Shown: piece after piece, positions 9,322 through 18,380 of the stretch | Numbering within the stretch: position 1 is the first letter of the stretch | Layout: each line of letters starts with the position of its first letter | Assembly: GCA_963754265.1 (NCBI GenBank) | Contig: CAVWFB010000007.1 | Location: 62,001-126,000, forward strand | Origin: AC-32 sp963754265 | GTDB lineage: Bacteria > Actinomycetota > Thermoleophilia > Gaiellales > Gaiellaceae | Length of the DNA stretch: 64,000 nucleotides | Direction of reading: 5' to 3' | Notes under the pieces: generated by a model | Seen by the model: only the letters and a program-made list of their open reading frames with translations | What the model was told of the DNA's origin: nothing | The model's database searches: none | Made by a program: the position numbers and the translations under genes

Positions 9322-9616
9322 GGGCGGGAGTGTACTGACCCTCTCCGATGGACGCGAGCCTAATTCCCGTTTACAACCACTACCTCCCCCTATGGACAGG
9401 AGTTCTTGTATCTCCTCGCTCTACCTTGCAAACCCGGGTCAAACCTAGTAGAAACGGGCAGTCGCGACTGCTCAGGCCTAGGCCTCGTCGCGGCGGCGCA
9501 CCGGACGGCCGGGCGCCGAATCCAGGGAGAGGAAAGGAGGGAGGTCAGGGGCCAAATCAGTTCGGAGTCCTCGCATCCTTTCTAGGTTCAACTTTCAACG
9601 ATTGAGGGGGAAGTAC

Positions 9617-11995
9617 ATGAGGGTTGGGAAGTATCTTTCAAGGCTCAGGCTGGGCCTTACCGCGGTCCTTGCGGTCGCGGTGTTTGCCGGGGTGATGGTG
9701 GCCTCGGCAGCTGCTCAGCCTCCGAGCGACGCCAGCGGCCTTCCGGCCAACGGCAATGTGTTTAACCCGCAGGAGACGAACGTCCCGTATCTGGCCTGGC
9801 GCGGCGAAGAAGTCCGCCTGGTCAAGTGCGTGGGCGGGCTGACCTCGGACGCGATCGGCGAGTCGACGGCGCAGACGTCCGGCAGCTTCATCTTCAACCG
9901 CGGCGGATTCAACGTCAGCATGGCGATCTTCGCGTACAGCGGTCCGCAGGAGAACTCCTTCGACGGGCCAAAGGCTGTCACGGACACGGGCAACATCTTT
10001 TTCGATCGCGGCCGGATCTGTGTCAGGGGTACGTGGATTTCCAACAAGGCCGGTATCACGGTCATCAAGCTGACCGTCAGCCATAACGGCGTAATCCTCG
10101 GCCAGCACGATTTCCTGGTCGGCTGGATGGCCGTCAACTCGGCCGACATCACGAACCCCGGAACGGTCTCCGAGGACGCGGGCTTCGAGCCCGGCAACTC
10201 GGTGAACGTTCAGGTCACGGGCTCGATCCCGCTGAACCAGGAGTTCCAGGATGACTGGGGACTCTCGTCTCAGCTGGTCATGCCCAACGACTGGGCGACG
10301 TGGGCCAATGCGATGGCGACGACCGACCAGAACCTCGGAGGCACGAACTCGCTTCCGCCGTCGGCCTACTGGGACATCCATGACTCGTCTGGACCCCTCG
10401 GCAACGAGGACCCGGACGGCTCGCCGGATGTTCACGTCGATCCGTCCGACTGTGCTACTGGCACCGTCAGCGACGACTTCGTCGACCAGGTCGACAACTG
10501 CAACGGTGGGTTCACGTGGTTCTCGAGGATCTTCGGCGACCTGACCAATGGTGCCTTCGGTCCGTTCGACCCGAGCTACGACTCGACGTTGCTGAGCGAC
10601 GGCCGGTTGAACTCGTCCGATGCGCCGATGCCGGCGCTGAAGATCGTGCTCAACAGCAGCGGTGGAATGGGCGGGTTCGACGACTCCTGCCTGAACGACA
10701 AGTCCGCCGTCTACAATCGCAACTTCGACGCGGGCAACCCGCCGAGCTGCATCGCTGACGGGCACGCCAAGGACGAGGCACATGCCTTGTACGCTCCGTA
10801 CAACGCGCAGTACGTCCCGGCAACGTCGCGGGATCCGTTCGGCGCCGCGTCCGGTGTTGACGGGCCCATCTACACGCAGTTCACCGGCCAGCCCAACAAC
10901 TTCCCGGGCTTCGGCTGGTACGGCCGGTACTACAACTGGCAGATCGCGCAGAACCTGGTACAGAACATGAGCAACGACACCAACTGTCTGCTCAGGTTCC
11001 AGGACTACAAGCCGATCTACCGACAGACCAACGGCTTCGCGACGCGCATCGTCGAGTTCACCGACGAGCACGGCGAGGCACGGGCTCAGTGGCAGCCGGG
11101 TGTCGACAACGACAACTTCGGCACCACTGTCGGGTTCGCGGACGACAACGGCGGCTGTGACCTCGAGGGCGTTGACCTCGGCGATCAGACGATCACCGCG
11201 TCGGCTCGCTACCCGTTCCAGCCGATCGGTCTCGACATCGCGGCAACCGGAACGATCACGAAGCACATCAACAACCTCTTCCACAAGGCAGTTCACTGCG
11301 TCCGCAAGAACAACGTGTCCAGCGCGATCGCGTACATCTGCACGGCGACCGCTCAGGACATCGCGGGCAACGGCGACGTCTTCAACGGAGAGAAGGTCTG
11401 CTTCAGCCGCGAGCCGGACAACATCTGGTACAACGTCGGCGGCAGCTCGCCGCACCAGAACGGCTACTGCGTCCCGCTGGCGGGCGGCACGGCGACTGCG
11501 CCGGCCACCGTCTCGGTCGAGACGCCGGCCACTCTGGTCGGAAGCCAGATCGACGTGCAGGCGTACTTCGCGGACGAGAAGCTACTCCGCGATACCTGCA
11601 TCACCTCCGGTCAGCCTGAGAGCGTCGACGGGCCGTGCGGCGGCACTTCCGGCGGCACCACGACCACCTCGGGCACGACTTCCGGCACGACGTCCGGAAC
11701 GACGTCCGGAACGACGGGCATCACGACCCTCCCGAACCAGAAGGGCAGCAAGCCGGCCAAGGTCACCAAGGCCTCGGTCGTCTCGGTCCAGCTGGTTCTG
11801 ACCAAGCAGGGTCGCGTCCTGATGGTGAAGATCCACTCGCTGAAGAAGACGGCGAAGATCCAGATTCGCCTCGTCAACGCGAAGGGTCACGTCATCGCGA
11901 CGGTTGTCCGAACGGTCAAGACCAACAAGCGCGTCGCGGTCAAGAACCTGAAGATCGCGAAGAGCGTGAAGCGCGTGAAGGTGCGGGTGCTGTAG
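9617..11995 (+). CDS. Large secreted protein of unknown function with Thr/Ser/Gly linker
   Basis: The ATG at 9617 is preceded by GAGGGGG at six bases; an upstream in-frame TTG at 9602 is less likely. The 792-residue product has a signal peptide (LGLTAVLAVAVFAGVMVASAAA, cleavage near AQP). A long Asn/Asp/Gly-rich body of about 680 residues contains scattered Cys and aromatic clusters such as GWYGRYYNWQ. A TTSGTTSG repeat linker lies at about 690-712, and a Lys-rich beta-like C-terminal domain follows. I recognise no enzyme motif. The linker plus basic tail suggests surface attachment. The gene is monocistronic, with a roughly 295-bp divergent upstream region from the subtilase at 9321 and a strong terminator hairpin just after it, which suggests high expression. 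Confidence 0.85.
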   Translation: MRVGKYLSRLRLGLTAVLAVAVFAGVMVASAAAQPPSDASGLPANGNVFNPQETNVPYLAWRGEEVRLVKCVGGLTSDAIGESTAQTSGSFIFNRGGFNVSMAIFAYSGPQENSFDGPKAVTDTGNIFFDRGRICVRGTWISNKAGITVIKLTVSHNGVILGQHDFLVGWMAVNSADITNPGTVSEDAGFEPGNSVNVQVTGSIPLNQEFQDDWGLSSQLVMPNDWATWANAMATTDQNLGGTNSLPPSAYWDIHDSSGPLGNEDPDGSPDVHVDPSDCATGTVSDDFVDQVDNCNGGFTWFSRIFGDLTNGAFGPFDPSYDSTLLSDGRLNSSDAPMPALKIVLNSSGGMGGFDDSCLNDKSAVYNRNFDAGNPPSCIADGHAKDEAHALYAPYNAQYVPATSRDPFGAASGVDGPIYTQFTGQPNNFPGFGWYGRYYNWQIAQNLVQNMSNDTNCLLRFQDYKPIYRQTNGFATRIVEFTDEHGEARAQWQPGVDNDNFGTTVGFADDNGGCDLEGVDLGDQTITASARYPFQPIGLDIAATGTITKHINNLFHKAVHCVRKNNVSSAIAYICTATAQDIAGNGDVFNGEKVCFSREPDNIWYNVGGSSPHQNGYCVPLAGGTATAPATVSVETPATLVGSQIDVQAYFADEKLLRDTCITSGQPESVDGPCGGTSGGTTTTSGTTSGTTSGTTSGTTGITTLPNQKGSKPAKVTKASVVSVQLVLTKQGRVLMVKIHSLKKTAKIQIRLVNAKGHVIATVVRTVKTNKRVAVKNLKIAKSVKRVKVRVL

Positions 11996-12020
11996 CTCCC
12001 CACCGCACGACGTTCGACTC

Positions 12021-12046
12021 GAGAGGCCCGCGCAAGCGGGCCTCTC
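12021..12046 (+). terminator. Rho-independent-type terminator after the secreted 792-residue protein
   Basis: A perfect 11-bp stem (GAGAGGCCCGC with its complement) closes a four-base GCAA loop, 26 bp after the stop at 11995. It is followed by a T-rich stretch (gcttcttctctc) but no long U-run. Confidence 0.8.
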
Positions 12047-12089
12047 GCTTCTTCTCTCACAGGCCGGTCAAACACGCTTGGATGACGGC

Positions 12090-13513
12090 ATGAACGGTTA
12101 CGACGCCGTCGTCGTCGGCTCCGGGCCGAACGGCCTCGCAGCAGCGATCGAGCTCGCGCGCGCGGGACGCTCGGTTCTCGTTCGCGAGGCGTGCCGACGG
12201 GATCGGCGGCGGCCTCCGCTCGGGCGAGGTGACCCTCCCTGGGTTCGTCCACGACCTCTGCTCGGCGATCCATCCGATGGCCGCGGCCTCACCGTTCTTC
12301 AGAACGGTTCCGCTTCAGGAGCACGGCCTCGAATGGGTCGAGCCACCGCTGCCGCTCGCCCATCCGCTCGACGGAGGTGAGGCCGTCGTGCTTCGGCGTT
12401 CGGTCGAGGCGACGGCGGAGGAACTCGGCGGGGACGCAGGGCGCCTACGCGCGGGCCTTCCAGCCACTCGTGGATGCCTGGCCGCAGCTGGAGGGCGCTC
12501 TCCTCGGCCCCCTGGTGCGCCTTCCGCGCCACCCCGTCCCGCTGGCCCGGTTCGGGCTCGAGGCGATCTGGCCCGCGACGACGTTCGCCCGGCGGAGGTT
12601 CCGCGACGAGCCCGCGCGCGCCCTCTTCGCCGGCCTCGCGGCGCACTCGATCATCTCGCTCGACAGGATCGCCTCGGCCTCGTTCGGTCTCGTCTTGGGA
12701 CTCACGGGGCACGCGGTCGGATGGCCTCTTCCGCGCGGGGGCTCGCAGTCGATCGCCGACGCCCTCGCCTCGTACCTGCGGTCACTGGGCGGCGAGATCG
12801 TCACGGGAGCCCCGGTCGAGTCGCTGGAGGAGCTCTCCGGCACGCGCACGATTCTCTGCGACGTCACCCCGCGTCAGCTCCTCGGCCTGGCCGGCGACCG
12901 GCTGGGCGGCCGCTACCGGCAGGCGCTCGAGCGGTATCGCTATGGCCCCGGCGTGTTCAAGCTCGACTGGGCGCTCTCGGGCCCGATCCCGTGGGCGGCT
13001 CCGGAATGCGCACAGGCCGGAACCGTGCACCTCGGTGGAACGCTCGACGAGATCGCCGCCTCCGAACGCGGGCCGGAGCGAGGCGAGACGAGCGACCGGC
13101 CGTTCGTGCTGCTCGCGCAGCCGACGATGTTCGATCCATCGCGCGCACCGGACGGCCGGCACACCGCCTGGGGCTACTGCCACGTCCCGAACGGTTCGAC
13201 CGTGGACATGACCGACGCGATCGAGCGCCAGATCGAGCGCTTCGCTCCAGGCTTCGGTGAGCGCGTGCTCGCCCGAAGCGCGATGGGCCCAGCCGATCTC
13301 GAGCGCAGGAACGCAAACCTCGTCGGGGGCGATATCGCCGGGGGCTCGAACGCGCTTCGCCAGCTCATCGCGCGCCCCGCCTTGCGGCCGGTCCCGTATT
13401 CGACGCCGATCGAGGGTGTCTACCTCTGCTCCGCGTCCACGCCTCCCGGCGGAGGCGTCCACGGCATGTGCGGGTACCTGGCGGCGCGCGCGGCGCTACG
13501 AGCGGGCGGCTAA
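12090..13513 (+). pseudogene. Phytoene-dehydrogenase-like FAD/NAD(P)-dependent oxidoreductase, two frame breaks
   Basis: The ATG at 12090 opens a dinucleotide-binding motif (VVVGSGPNGLAAAIELARAG). The frame is lost near 12192, where an extra T would interrupt an expected GGGLRSGEVTLPGF segment. It continues in a second frame (FVHDLCSAIHPMAAASPFF) and is lost again at the GGG at 12439-12441. The last frame runs to 13513 and ends with the family's C-terminal FAD signature (GVYLCSASTPPGGGVHGMCG). Both breaks behave as one extra base; removing both gives about 473 residues, normal for the crtI-like/NAD(P)/FAD family. The substrate is unknown, since many members do not act on carotenoids. Intact motifs in all three frames point to recent mutation or consensus error. 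Confidence 0.8.
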
Positions 13514-14463
13514 CCCGAGCCGCTCGGCGACGCAACCCCGGGCGACACCGCGACGCTGGAGCGCGAGAACCGTCGCCGCACCGCGAGCAGAATCGCATCC
13601 ATCCGCTCGGGGGGAACCCAGACGAGGTACATCGAGGTGATCGCCAGACCGTAGAAGCCGACGCGGATCGAGTACTCGATTCCGAGGTGGAGCGACAGTC
13701 CGGCGAGCAGCACCCACGGGCGCAGCTTTCGATTCCACACGAGGATGGCGAGGGAAAGCTCGAGCGCGAGCGTCCCGAAGGTGAAGATGTTGGAGATCAG
13801 CGCCGAGTGCGTCACGAAGGACGGCACCGGAAGGCGGGCGACATCGGTGATTCGAAGCGCCATCGAGACCGCAGTCCCGGCGTTCCAGGTCGTCCCGCGC
13901 ACCTTCGTCCAGACCGCGATCAGGTAGACGACGCTGAACTGAATCTGAATCAGCCGAATCGCCCACGGAGCTCTCGCCGGGAACGTCCAGAAATCCTTTC
14001 GGTTCCTGACGAACCGTTCCAGTGAGAGCGCTGCGGACGCAGGCGCGAAGATCAGGTAGAAGGCCAGCAGCCGCACCAGGACGTCGCCCGAGTTGAACAC
14101 GAACGGGTTCCGCCGTTCGAACGACATCACGGCGAGAAAGACGACGGCCGCAGCCAGCTGCGAAAAGAGCCCGAGCATCAGGCAGAGCGAGGCGACGATC
14201 GAAAGGACGACCAACGCGATCATTGCGCCCTTGCTGGGGAAGATTCCGAGCAAGCCCCACGCTCCTCCGAGCAGGCCCGGGAAGTGCGGCTGATCGGGAA
14301 GGATCCCGTTCTTGCTGAAGAAGGACGTCGCGTCCGGCACGAGCGAGACCGACCACGCGAAGGCGACCAGGCCGAAAGCGATCCGGAAGACGGCCAGCGT
14401 CGAGGTGGAGACGGGATCGAACCAGAACGAGTTCCACGCCGAGATGAGCGGACGGGGGTTCAT
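13510..14463 (-). CDS. HTTM-domain (vitamin-K-carboxylase-like) integral membrane protein
   Basis: The start is the ATG at 14463, which overlaps the stop of the upstream gene (ATGA); longer upstream extensions look non-coding. The 317-residue product is polytopic. It shows early AVFRIAFGLVAFAWSVSL and SKNGILPD segments and further hydrophobic helices (LVVLSIVASLCLMLGLFSQLAAAVVFLAV, broken here by loops). These match the HTTM family, the bacterial relatives of gamma-carboxylase membrane domains. The biochemical role in bacteria is not established. It is the last gene of a five-gene minus-strand run and is translationally coupled to the small membrane protein before it, which suggests the two work as a pair. 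Confidence 0.85.
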   Translation of the reverse strand: MNPRPLISAWNSFWFDPVSTSTLAVFRIAFGLVAFAWSVSLVPDATSFFSKNGILPDQPHFPGLLGGAWGLLGIFPSKGAMIALVVLSIVASLCLMLGLFSQLAAAVVFLAVMSFERRNPFVFNSGDVLVRLLAFYLIFAPASAALSLERFVRNRKDFWTFPARAPWAIRLIQIQFSVVYLIAVWTKVRGTTWNAGTAVSMALRITDVARLPVPSFVTHSALISNIFTFGTLALELSLAILVWNRKLRPWVLLAGLSLHLGIEYSIRVGFYGLAITSMYLVWVPPERMDAILLAVRRRFSRSSVAVSPGVASPSGSG

Positions 14464-15023
14464 GAGCCCTTCAGCATCTGGTCGGTGACCTGGAGCGTGT
14501 AGAACCGCTGCTCGTGTTGGAACAGCTGGTCGGGGATCTGTCCCGGCGGCGCGATGTCGTGCCAGCGGTTGGTCAGGCTCACCTCCGTCGGGCGCCGCGA
14601 CGGCGTGGCGTACTGCCGCGCCACGTAGACGGCGATCGGCTTCCAGAGCTCGGTGTGAGCCGGTGAGACGACGTACTCGGCCCACTTGAGCCAGCGGTAG
14701 TCGGTGTACTCGCCGATAACCGGATCGCGCCTGGGGACGTGCCACGTCGCGTGCGACCCGTCCGCGAACCGCACGTCGGCGGTGACGTTGATTGTCTGAG
14801 AGCGAGGATCGGGCGCGAACACCCCCCACGCCTGGTCGAGCCCGAGCCCGTAGACGTATGGATGGTCGGCCTTGAGCAACAGCTCCTGCAACCGCGACTC
14901 GGGAAGGTTCGCGGTCAGCAGCGCGACGAACGTGACCAGCAGGAAGATCGAGATCACGATGCGGCCGAGAGGCGTGCTCTCGAACCGCTCCTGCAGCGAT
15001 CTCCGCCGGGCTGTTCCCTCCAC
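14460..15023 (-). CDS. Small single-pass membrane protein paired with HTTM protein (DUF5819-like)
   Basis: The 187-residue product has one N-terminal transmembrane helix (IVISIFLLVTFVALLTANL) and an extracytoplasmic domain with GVFAPDPRSQTINV and YTDYRWLKWAEYV. It starts at the ATG at 15023, two bases after the methyltransferase stop at 15026. It ends overlapping the HTTM start by four bases (ATGA). Actinobacteria often place a small protein of this plan (DUF5819 in other genomes) next to an HTTM protein. I base the family name on size, topology and context only. It is probably the HTTM protein's partner. Confidence 0.75.
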   Translation of the reverse strand: MEGTARRRSLQERFESTPLGRIVISIFLLVTFVALLTANLPESRLQELLLKADHPYVYGLGLDQAWGVFAPDPRSQTINVTADVRFADGSHATWHVPRRDPVIGEYTDYRWLKWAEYVVSPAHTELWKPIAVYVARQYATPSRRPTEVSLTNRWHDIAPPGQIPDQLFQHEQRFYTLQVTDQMLKGS

Positions 15024-15025
15024 GA

Positions 15026-15673
15026 TCAGGCTGTATTCGGCCTGATGAGCGTAACTCCGTCTCGCACGGTCAACATCACCGAGGTGACGCGGGAATCGCT
15101 CCGGACACGCTCGTCGAAGGCCTTGATCGCACGTGTGTCCTCGGAGTCGTCGCCCTCGTCGAGGACGCGGCCGCTCCAGAGTGTGTTGTCGGCGGCGATG
15201 AGGCCGTCGGTGGACAACCTCGGGAGGACGGCCTCGTAGTAGTTGACGTAGTTCACCTTGTCGGCGTCGATGAAGACGAAGTCGAACTCGCCCTCGAGGC
15301 GCTCGATCGTCTCGAGCGCCGGCCCCAGGTGAACGGTGATCCGGTCGGCGTACTGGCTGCGTGCGATGTAGCGGCGCGCGACCTCCGCATGCTTCTCGTC
15401 CACCTCGCAGGTATCGATGCGGCCGCCTTCAGGGAGTCCCGCCGCCATCGAGAGCGAGGAGTAACCGCTGTAGGTGCCGAGCTCGAGCACACGCCGAGCC
15501 TGGAGCCCGTGCACGAGGAGCTCCAGCAGCCGGCCCTCGATCGTGCCGGTGAGCATCTGTGGCGCATTGAGCGTCGCCTTGGTCTCCGCGGCCAGCTCGG
15601 CGAGCAGCTCCTCCGGCGGCGTCGTGTGCCGCTCGGCATAGGCCTCGATCTCCTCGGGGACGATGAAGCTCAT
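15026..15673 (-). CDS. Class I SAM-dependent O-methyltransferase (caffeoyl-CoA OMT-like)
   Basis: The ATG at 15673 overlaps the stop of the preceding gene (ATGA), giving 215 residues. The SAM-binding region reads VLELGTYSGYSSLSMAAGLP, followed by the acidic strand IDTCEVD. FDFVFIDADKVNYVNYYE and LIAADNTLWSGRV are the metal- and substrate-loop motifs of the methyltransferase 3 (catechol/caffeoyl-CoA type) family. It probably transfers methyl groups to a catechol-like hydroxyl with a divalent metal, but the natural substrate is not evident. It lies in an overlapping operon with a glutaredoxin-like protein and an HTTM pair. Confidence 0.92.
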   Translation of the reverse strand: MSFIVPEEIEAYAERHTTPPEELLAELAAETKATLNAPQMLTGTIEGRLLELLVHGLQARRVLELGTYSGYSSLSMAAGLPEGGRIDTCEVDEKHAEVARRYIARSQYADRITVHLGPALETIERLEGEFDFVFIDADKVNYVNYYEAVLPRLSTDGLIAADNTLWSGRVLDEGDDSEDTRAIKAFDERVRSDSRVTSVMLTVRDGVTLIRPNTA

Positions 15674-15957
15674 GCGGCCGGGGCCCGGGTGCGCGGGGCT
15701 TGGTTCAGCGTCCCGTCCTTGATCCGCTGTGCCATGTCCTTCGACTCCTCGCGGTAGATCGAGCCGTCTTCGAACTCGATCCACGGGTACTTCTTCTGAC
15801 CGGTGCGCCGCTCGGTCTCTTCACGGTTGCCGGGCCAGGGCATCCGGTCGACCTCGTACTCGATCCCGGCGTCGTCGAGCGCTTTCTGGACGCGCCAGCA
15901 GGGATGGCCTCCGAACTTGATCCAGACGTTCTTGCAGCGGTGGAGCTTGATGGCCAT
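15670..15957 (-). CDS. Glutaredoxin / GST N-terminal domain-like protein
   Basis: The start is the ATG at 15957, preceded by GAGGGGG; longer upstream frames lack a site. The 95-residue product has a thioredoxin-like opening (IKLHRCKNVWIKFGGHPCWRVQ). The arrangement of Cys residues (CKNVW and HPCW) differs from a classic CPYC redox site. It continues with the KKYPWIEFEDGSIYREE region that matches the glutathione-site strand of GST N-terminal folds. The first Cys may act alone. It is translationally coupled to the O-methyltransferase. Redox or thiol handling is the likely role, with low certainty on the substrate. Confidence 0.8.
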   Translation of the reverse strand: MAIKLHRCKNVWIKFGGHPCWRVQKALDDAGIEYEVDRMPWPGNREETERRTGQKKYPWIEFEDGSIYREESKDMAQRIKDGTLNQAPRTRAPAA

Positions 15958-15986
15958 CGTCCCCCTCTTCTCCGGTGGGGCCGAGC

Positions 15987-16655
15987 TTACTCCCGCTCGA
16001 CGCGCGACCCGCCGACGATCGCGTCGCGGCCGTCGGCGAACCGCACCCACGCCTTGCCCTTCCCGTCGTAGTCAGGTGACCAGACCACGAGGGTCGCCTC
16101 CTCGCCCCCCACGCGAACGGGCTCCGTTCCTTCCGGCTCGGCTCCGCGCCAGACCCGGACGAAGGGGTTGTGCTCCCACTCGCGGCCGATCGTCGTCTCC
16201 TCGGTGTGGCCGGGCAGCGCTCGCGTTTCGGGCGGAAGCTTCATCAGGACGTCCATCACGGACCGGCGTATCTGCTCGAAGTCGCCGCCGCCGACCGCGT
16301 CCTTGAAGAGCACGTCCCCGGTTGCGCATGCCTCGTCGTTGACGACGAAGGCGAGGTGGTCGTCCTTGTGCCCCGGAGTCTCCAACGCCCGGACCGAGAG
16401 CCCACCGGTCTCGAGGTCGCCCTTCACGACCGGGCAGCCGTAGCGGGCCAGGATCTCGTCGTCCCCGGCGATGTGGTCGGCGTCGGCGTGGGTCGTGAGC
16501 AGGTGCGTGACGGTCAGTCCGTGCCGCTCGACCGCGTCGAAGAGCGGCTCGAGCGGCGCGCCCGAGTCGATGAAGATGGCCGTGCCGCCCTCCTCGTCGC
16601 CGACGAGATAGGCGTTGGAGAGCCAGTCGGGATGCATGCTCCGCTCGACGATCAC
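15987..16655 (-). CDS. MBL-fold metallo-hydrolase (glyoxalase II-like)
   Basis: The product has the metallo-beta-lactamase signature THADADH, at about residue 56 with the GTG start chosen at 16655. It also has downstream ligands in ETPGHKDDH, the CATGDVLFKDAVG metal-binding Asp and a C-terminal LPGHTEET His. These are the binuclear-zinc ligands of hydroxyacylglutathione-hydrolase-like enzymes. Open frame extends to 16712, but that would overlap the divergent pspA start, and residues from VIVERSMHPDW fit a normal N-terminus (222 residues). It heads the minus-strand run that continues with the glutaredoxin-like gene 29 bp downstream. It could cleave thioesters or similar esters. Confidence 0.88.
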   Translation of the reverse strand: MIVERSMHPDWLSNAYLVGDEEGGTAIFIDSGAPLEPLFDAVERHGLTVTHLLTTHADADHIAGDDEILARYGCPVVKGDLETGGLSVRALETPGHKDDHLAFVVNDEACATGDVLFKDAVGGGDFEQIRRSVMDVLMKLPPETRALPGHTEETTIGREWEHNPFVRVWRGAEPEGTEPVRVGGEEATLVVWSPDYDGKGKAWVRFADGRDAIVGGSRVERE

Positions 16656-16693
16656 CGGCGCTAGGCTAGACGTTCCGATCGAGAGGAGGACGG

Positions 16694-17422
16694 ATGGCCG
16701 GACTGATGTCACGCGCGTCGCTCGTCGTGAAATCGAAGCTGTCGAAGCTGCTCGACCGCGCGGAGGATCCGGGCGAGACCCTGGACTACTCGTACGAGAA
16801 GCAGCTCGAGCTTCTACAGAACGTCAAGCGCGGCATCGCCGACGTCGTCACCGCGAAGAAGCGACTCGAGCTCCAGGAGACGAAGCTGCAGGAGAGCATC
16901 GTCAAGCTCGAGACCCAGGCGCGACAGGCCCTGGCCGAGGGTCGAGAGGATCTCGCGCGCCAGGCGCTCGAGCGCAAGTCCGGGCTCCAGCAGCAGCTCC
17001 AGAGCCTCGACGAGCAGGCGAAGCAGCTGGAGGCGCAACAGGAGAAGCTGATCGCGAGCGAGAAGACGCTTTCGGCCAAGGTCGAGGCCTTCCGCTCGCA
17101 GAAGGAGACGATCAAGGCCCAGTACTCGGCCGCCGAGGCCCAGGTGCGAATCGGCGAGGCGGCGACGGGGATCGGCGAGCAGATGGCCGACACCGGGCTC
17201 GCGATTCAACGCGCGAAGGACAAGACCGACCAGATGCAGGCGCGCGCCTCGGCCATCGACGAGCTGACCGAGTCGGGCGCGCTCGAGGACTTCACCTCCG
17301 ACCAGACCCAGCTCGACCGCGAGCTCGGCGCAATCGCGTCGAAGTCGCAGGTCGACCAGGAGCTCGAGCAGCTGAAGTCCGAGCTCGGCCCCGGCGAGAA
17401 GCAGAAGGAGCTCAAGCAGTGA
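16694..17422 (+). CDS. pspA: PspA/IM30-family envelope-stress protein
   Basis: The 242-residue protein is almost wholly helical coiled coil, with heptad-rich Glu/Lys/Leu/Gln runs at about 35-150. It has the PspA-type N-terminus (SRASLVVKSKLSKLLDRAEDP) and LDYSYEKQLELLQNVKRGIADV. The family forms membrane-binding oligomers that keep the inner membrane intact. A good GAGAGGAGG site lies before the ATG at 16694. Its stop overlaps the GTG start of the next gene (pspAA). The PspAB-HtpX pair lies on the other strand 1 kb away, making this a split stress locus. Confidence 0.93.
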   Translation: MAGLMSRASLVVKSKLSKLLDRAEDPGETLDYSYEKQLELLQNVKRGIADVVTAKKRLELQETKLQESIVKLETQARQALAEGREDLARQALERKSGLQQQLQSLDEQAKQLEAQQEKLIASEKTLSAKVEAFRSQKETIKAQYSAAEAQVRIGEAATGIGEQMADTGLAIQRAKDKTDQMQARASAIDELTESGALEDFTSDQTQLDRELGAIASKSQVDQELEQLKSELGPGEKQKELKQ

Positions 17423-17703
17423 TCGTCCGGGTGCTCGGAGAAGGGCAGTTCGAGGTCGACGACGAGGTCGCAAAGGGCCTGAACGACCTGGACGACCAGG
17501 CCGAGCGGGCGCTCGAGGCGGGCGACGAGTCTCAGCTCTCGGAGCTGCTCGTCCGAATGGCCGAAGCGGTGCGGACGAACGGCACACGCCTACCGGAAGA
17601 GGACCTCTCGCCGTCGGAGGCGATCATCCCGCCTGAGGACCTGTCGCTCGAGGAGGCTCGGCGCCTGTTCGAGGACGAGGGCCTCATCCCGGACCTGCCG
17701 TAG
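17419..17703 (+). CDS. pspAA: PspA-associated protein PspAA
   Basis: The GTG at 17419 overlaps the pspA stop (GTGA), so the two genes are translationally coupled. The 94-residue acidic product starts MIVRVLGEGQFEVDDEV and ends PPEDLSLEEARRLFEDEGL. This is the pattern of the PspAA family, which in actinobacteria accompanies PspA and replaces the proteobacterial PspB/PspC partners. It is thought to modulate PspA. A strong shared terminator follows at 17711. Confidence 0.88.
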   Translation: MIVRVLGEGQFEVDDEVAKGLNDLDDQAERALEAGDESQLSELLVRMAEAVRTNGTRLPEEDLSPSEAIIPPEDLSLEEARRLFEDEGLIPDLP

Positions 17704-17710
17704 GAACGAC

Positions 17711-17738
17711 GAGAGCCCGGCCGCTCGGCCGGGCTCTC
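17711..17738. terminator. Bidirectional terminator between pspAA and the CHRD gene
   Basis: A perfect 12-bp GC-rich stem (GAGAGCCCGGCC with its complement) encloses a GCTC loop, eight bases after the pspAA stop. It lies 25 bases before the stop of the convergent CHRD gene and can serve both strands. Confidence 0.8.
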
Positions 17739-17762
17739 TGATGAATCAGCGAGTGGCTCGGC

Positions 17763-18308
17763 CTACTTGTGGCCGCGCCCGTGATCGTCCTTGCCTCCGC
17801 TGAGCTGGCCGCGGATCTCGCCTGCAGGCCAGCGCGTGGAGTGGACGTTGGCGTAGACCGCTCCGGCGCGGATCGCCCGGACGGCCTCGGCGAAGGAACC
17901 GGCCTCGATGCCCTGGCCTTCGGGGCCGATGATGTCTGCCGGCGTGATCGTGCCCTCGACGGTGCCGCCCGGCGACGGACACGCGGGCTTGCTCCCACCG
18001 CCGCACAGGAAGGCGATGATGCCGCCGCCCACGTGCTGCTGCGCGAAGTGCAGGTGCGCAACCGTGGCGGGGTTCTCGAGGGTGTAGGTCAGCTTGTAGG
18101 TGATCTTCTGCCCGCTCTTGTCGATGCGGGCGCTGAACTTCCCCCTGCCGACGGTCGAGATCGAGCCCGGCCCGACCACCTCGTTGTAACCGTTGAGCCG
18201 CGCCTTCGCGACGCCGTTGTCGTCGTTCTTGGCGAGCGCGTAGGACCCGCCGCTCAACGCCACGATCAGCGCGAGCAGGAGCCCACCATAGAGCCATCGC
18301 TTGCTCAT
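17763..18308 (-). CDS. Secreted CHRD-domain protein
   Basis: The 181-residue precursor has a signal peptide (WLYGGLLLALIVALSGGSYALA). One CHRD domain follows: LNGYNEV, ARIDKSGQKITYKLTYTLE, VAHLHFAQQ, GGIIAFLC and the terminal YANVHSTRWPAGEIRGQL. CHRD domains occur in chordin and in many bacterial exported proteins, where no enzymatic role is known; binding is likely. Conserved His residues (HLHF, VHS) could bind metal. It is monocistronic, convergent with pspA-pspAA, and separated from pspAB upstream by about 70 bp. Confidence 0.9.
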   Translation of the reverse strand: MSKRWLYGGLLLALIVALSGGSYALAKNDDNGVAKARLNGYNEVVGPGSISTVGRGKFSARIDKSGQKITYKLTYTLENPATVAHLHFAQQHVGGGIIAFLCGGGSKPACPSPGGTVEGTITPADIIGPEGQGIEAGSFAEAVRAIRAGAVYANVHSTRWPAGEIRGQLSGGKDDHGRGHK

Positions 18309-18380
18309 GCTCTCCCCTCCTCCAGCTCGTTTCCAAAGAGCTACGCGAGAAGGGGCTACCCGGTTTCGCGAAACCGACTC

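Noticed and set aside
9638..11455. 605-residue antisense frame across the secreted-protein gene
   Set aside because: Its Val/Arg-rich antisense composition has no start signal; the plus-strand gene has a signal peptide, ribosome site and terminator.
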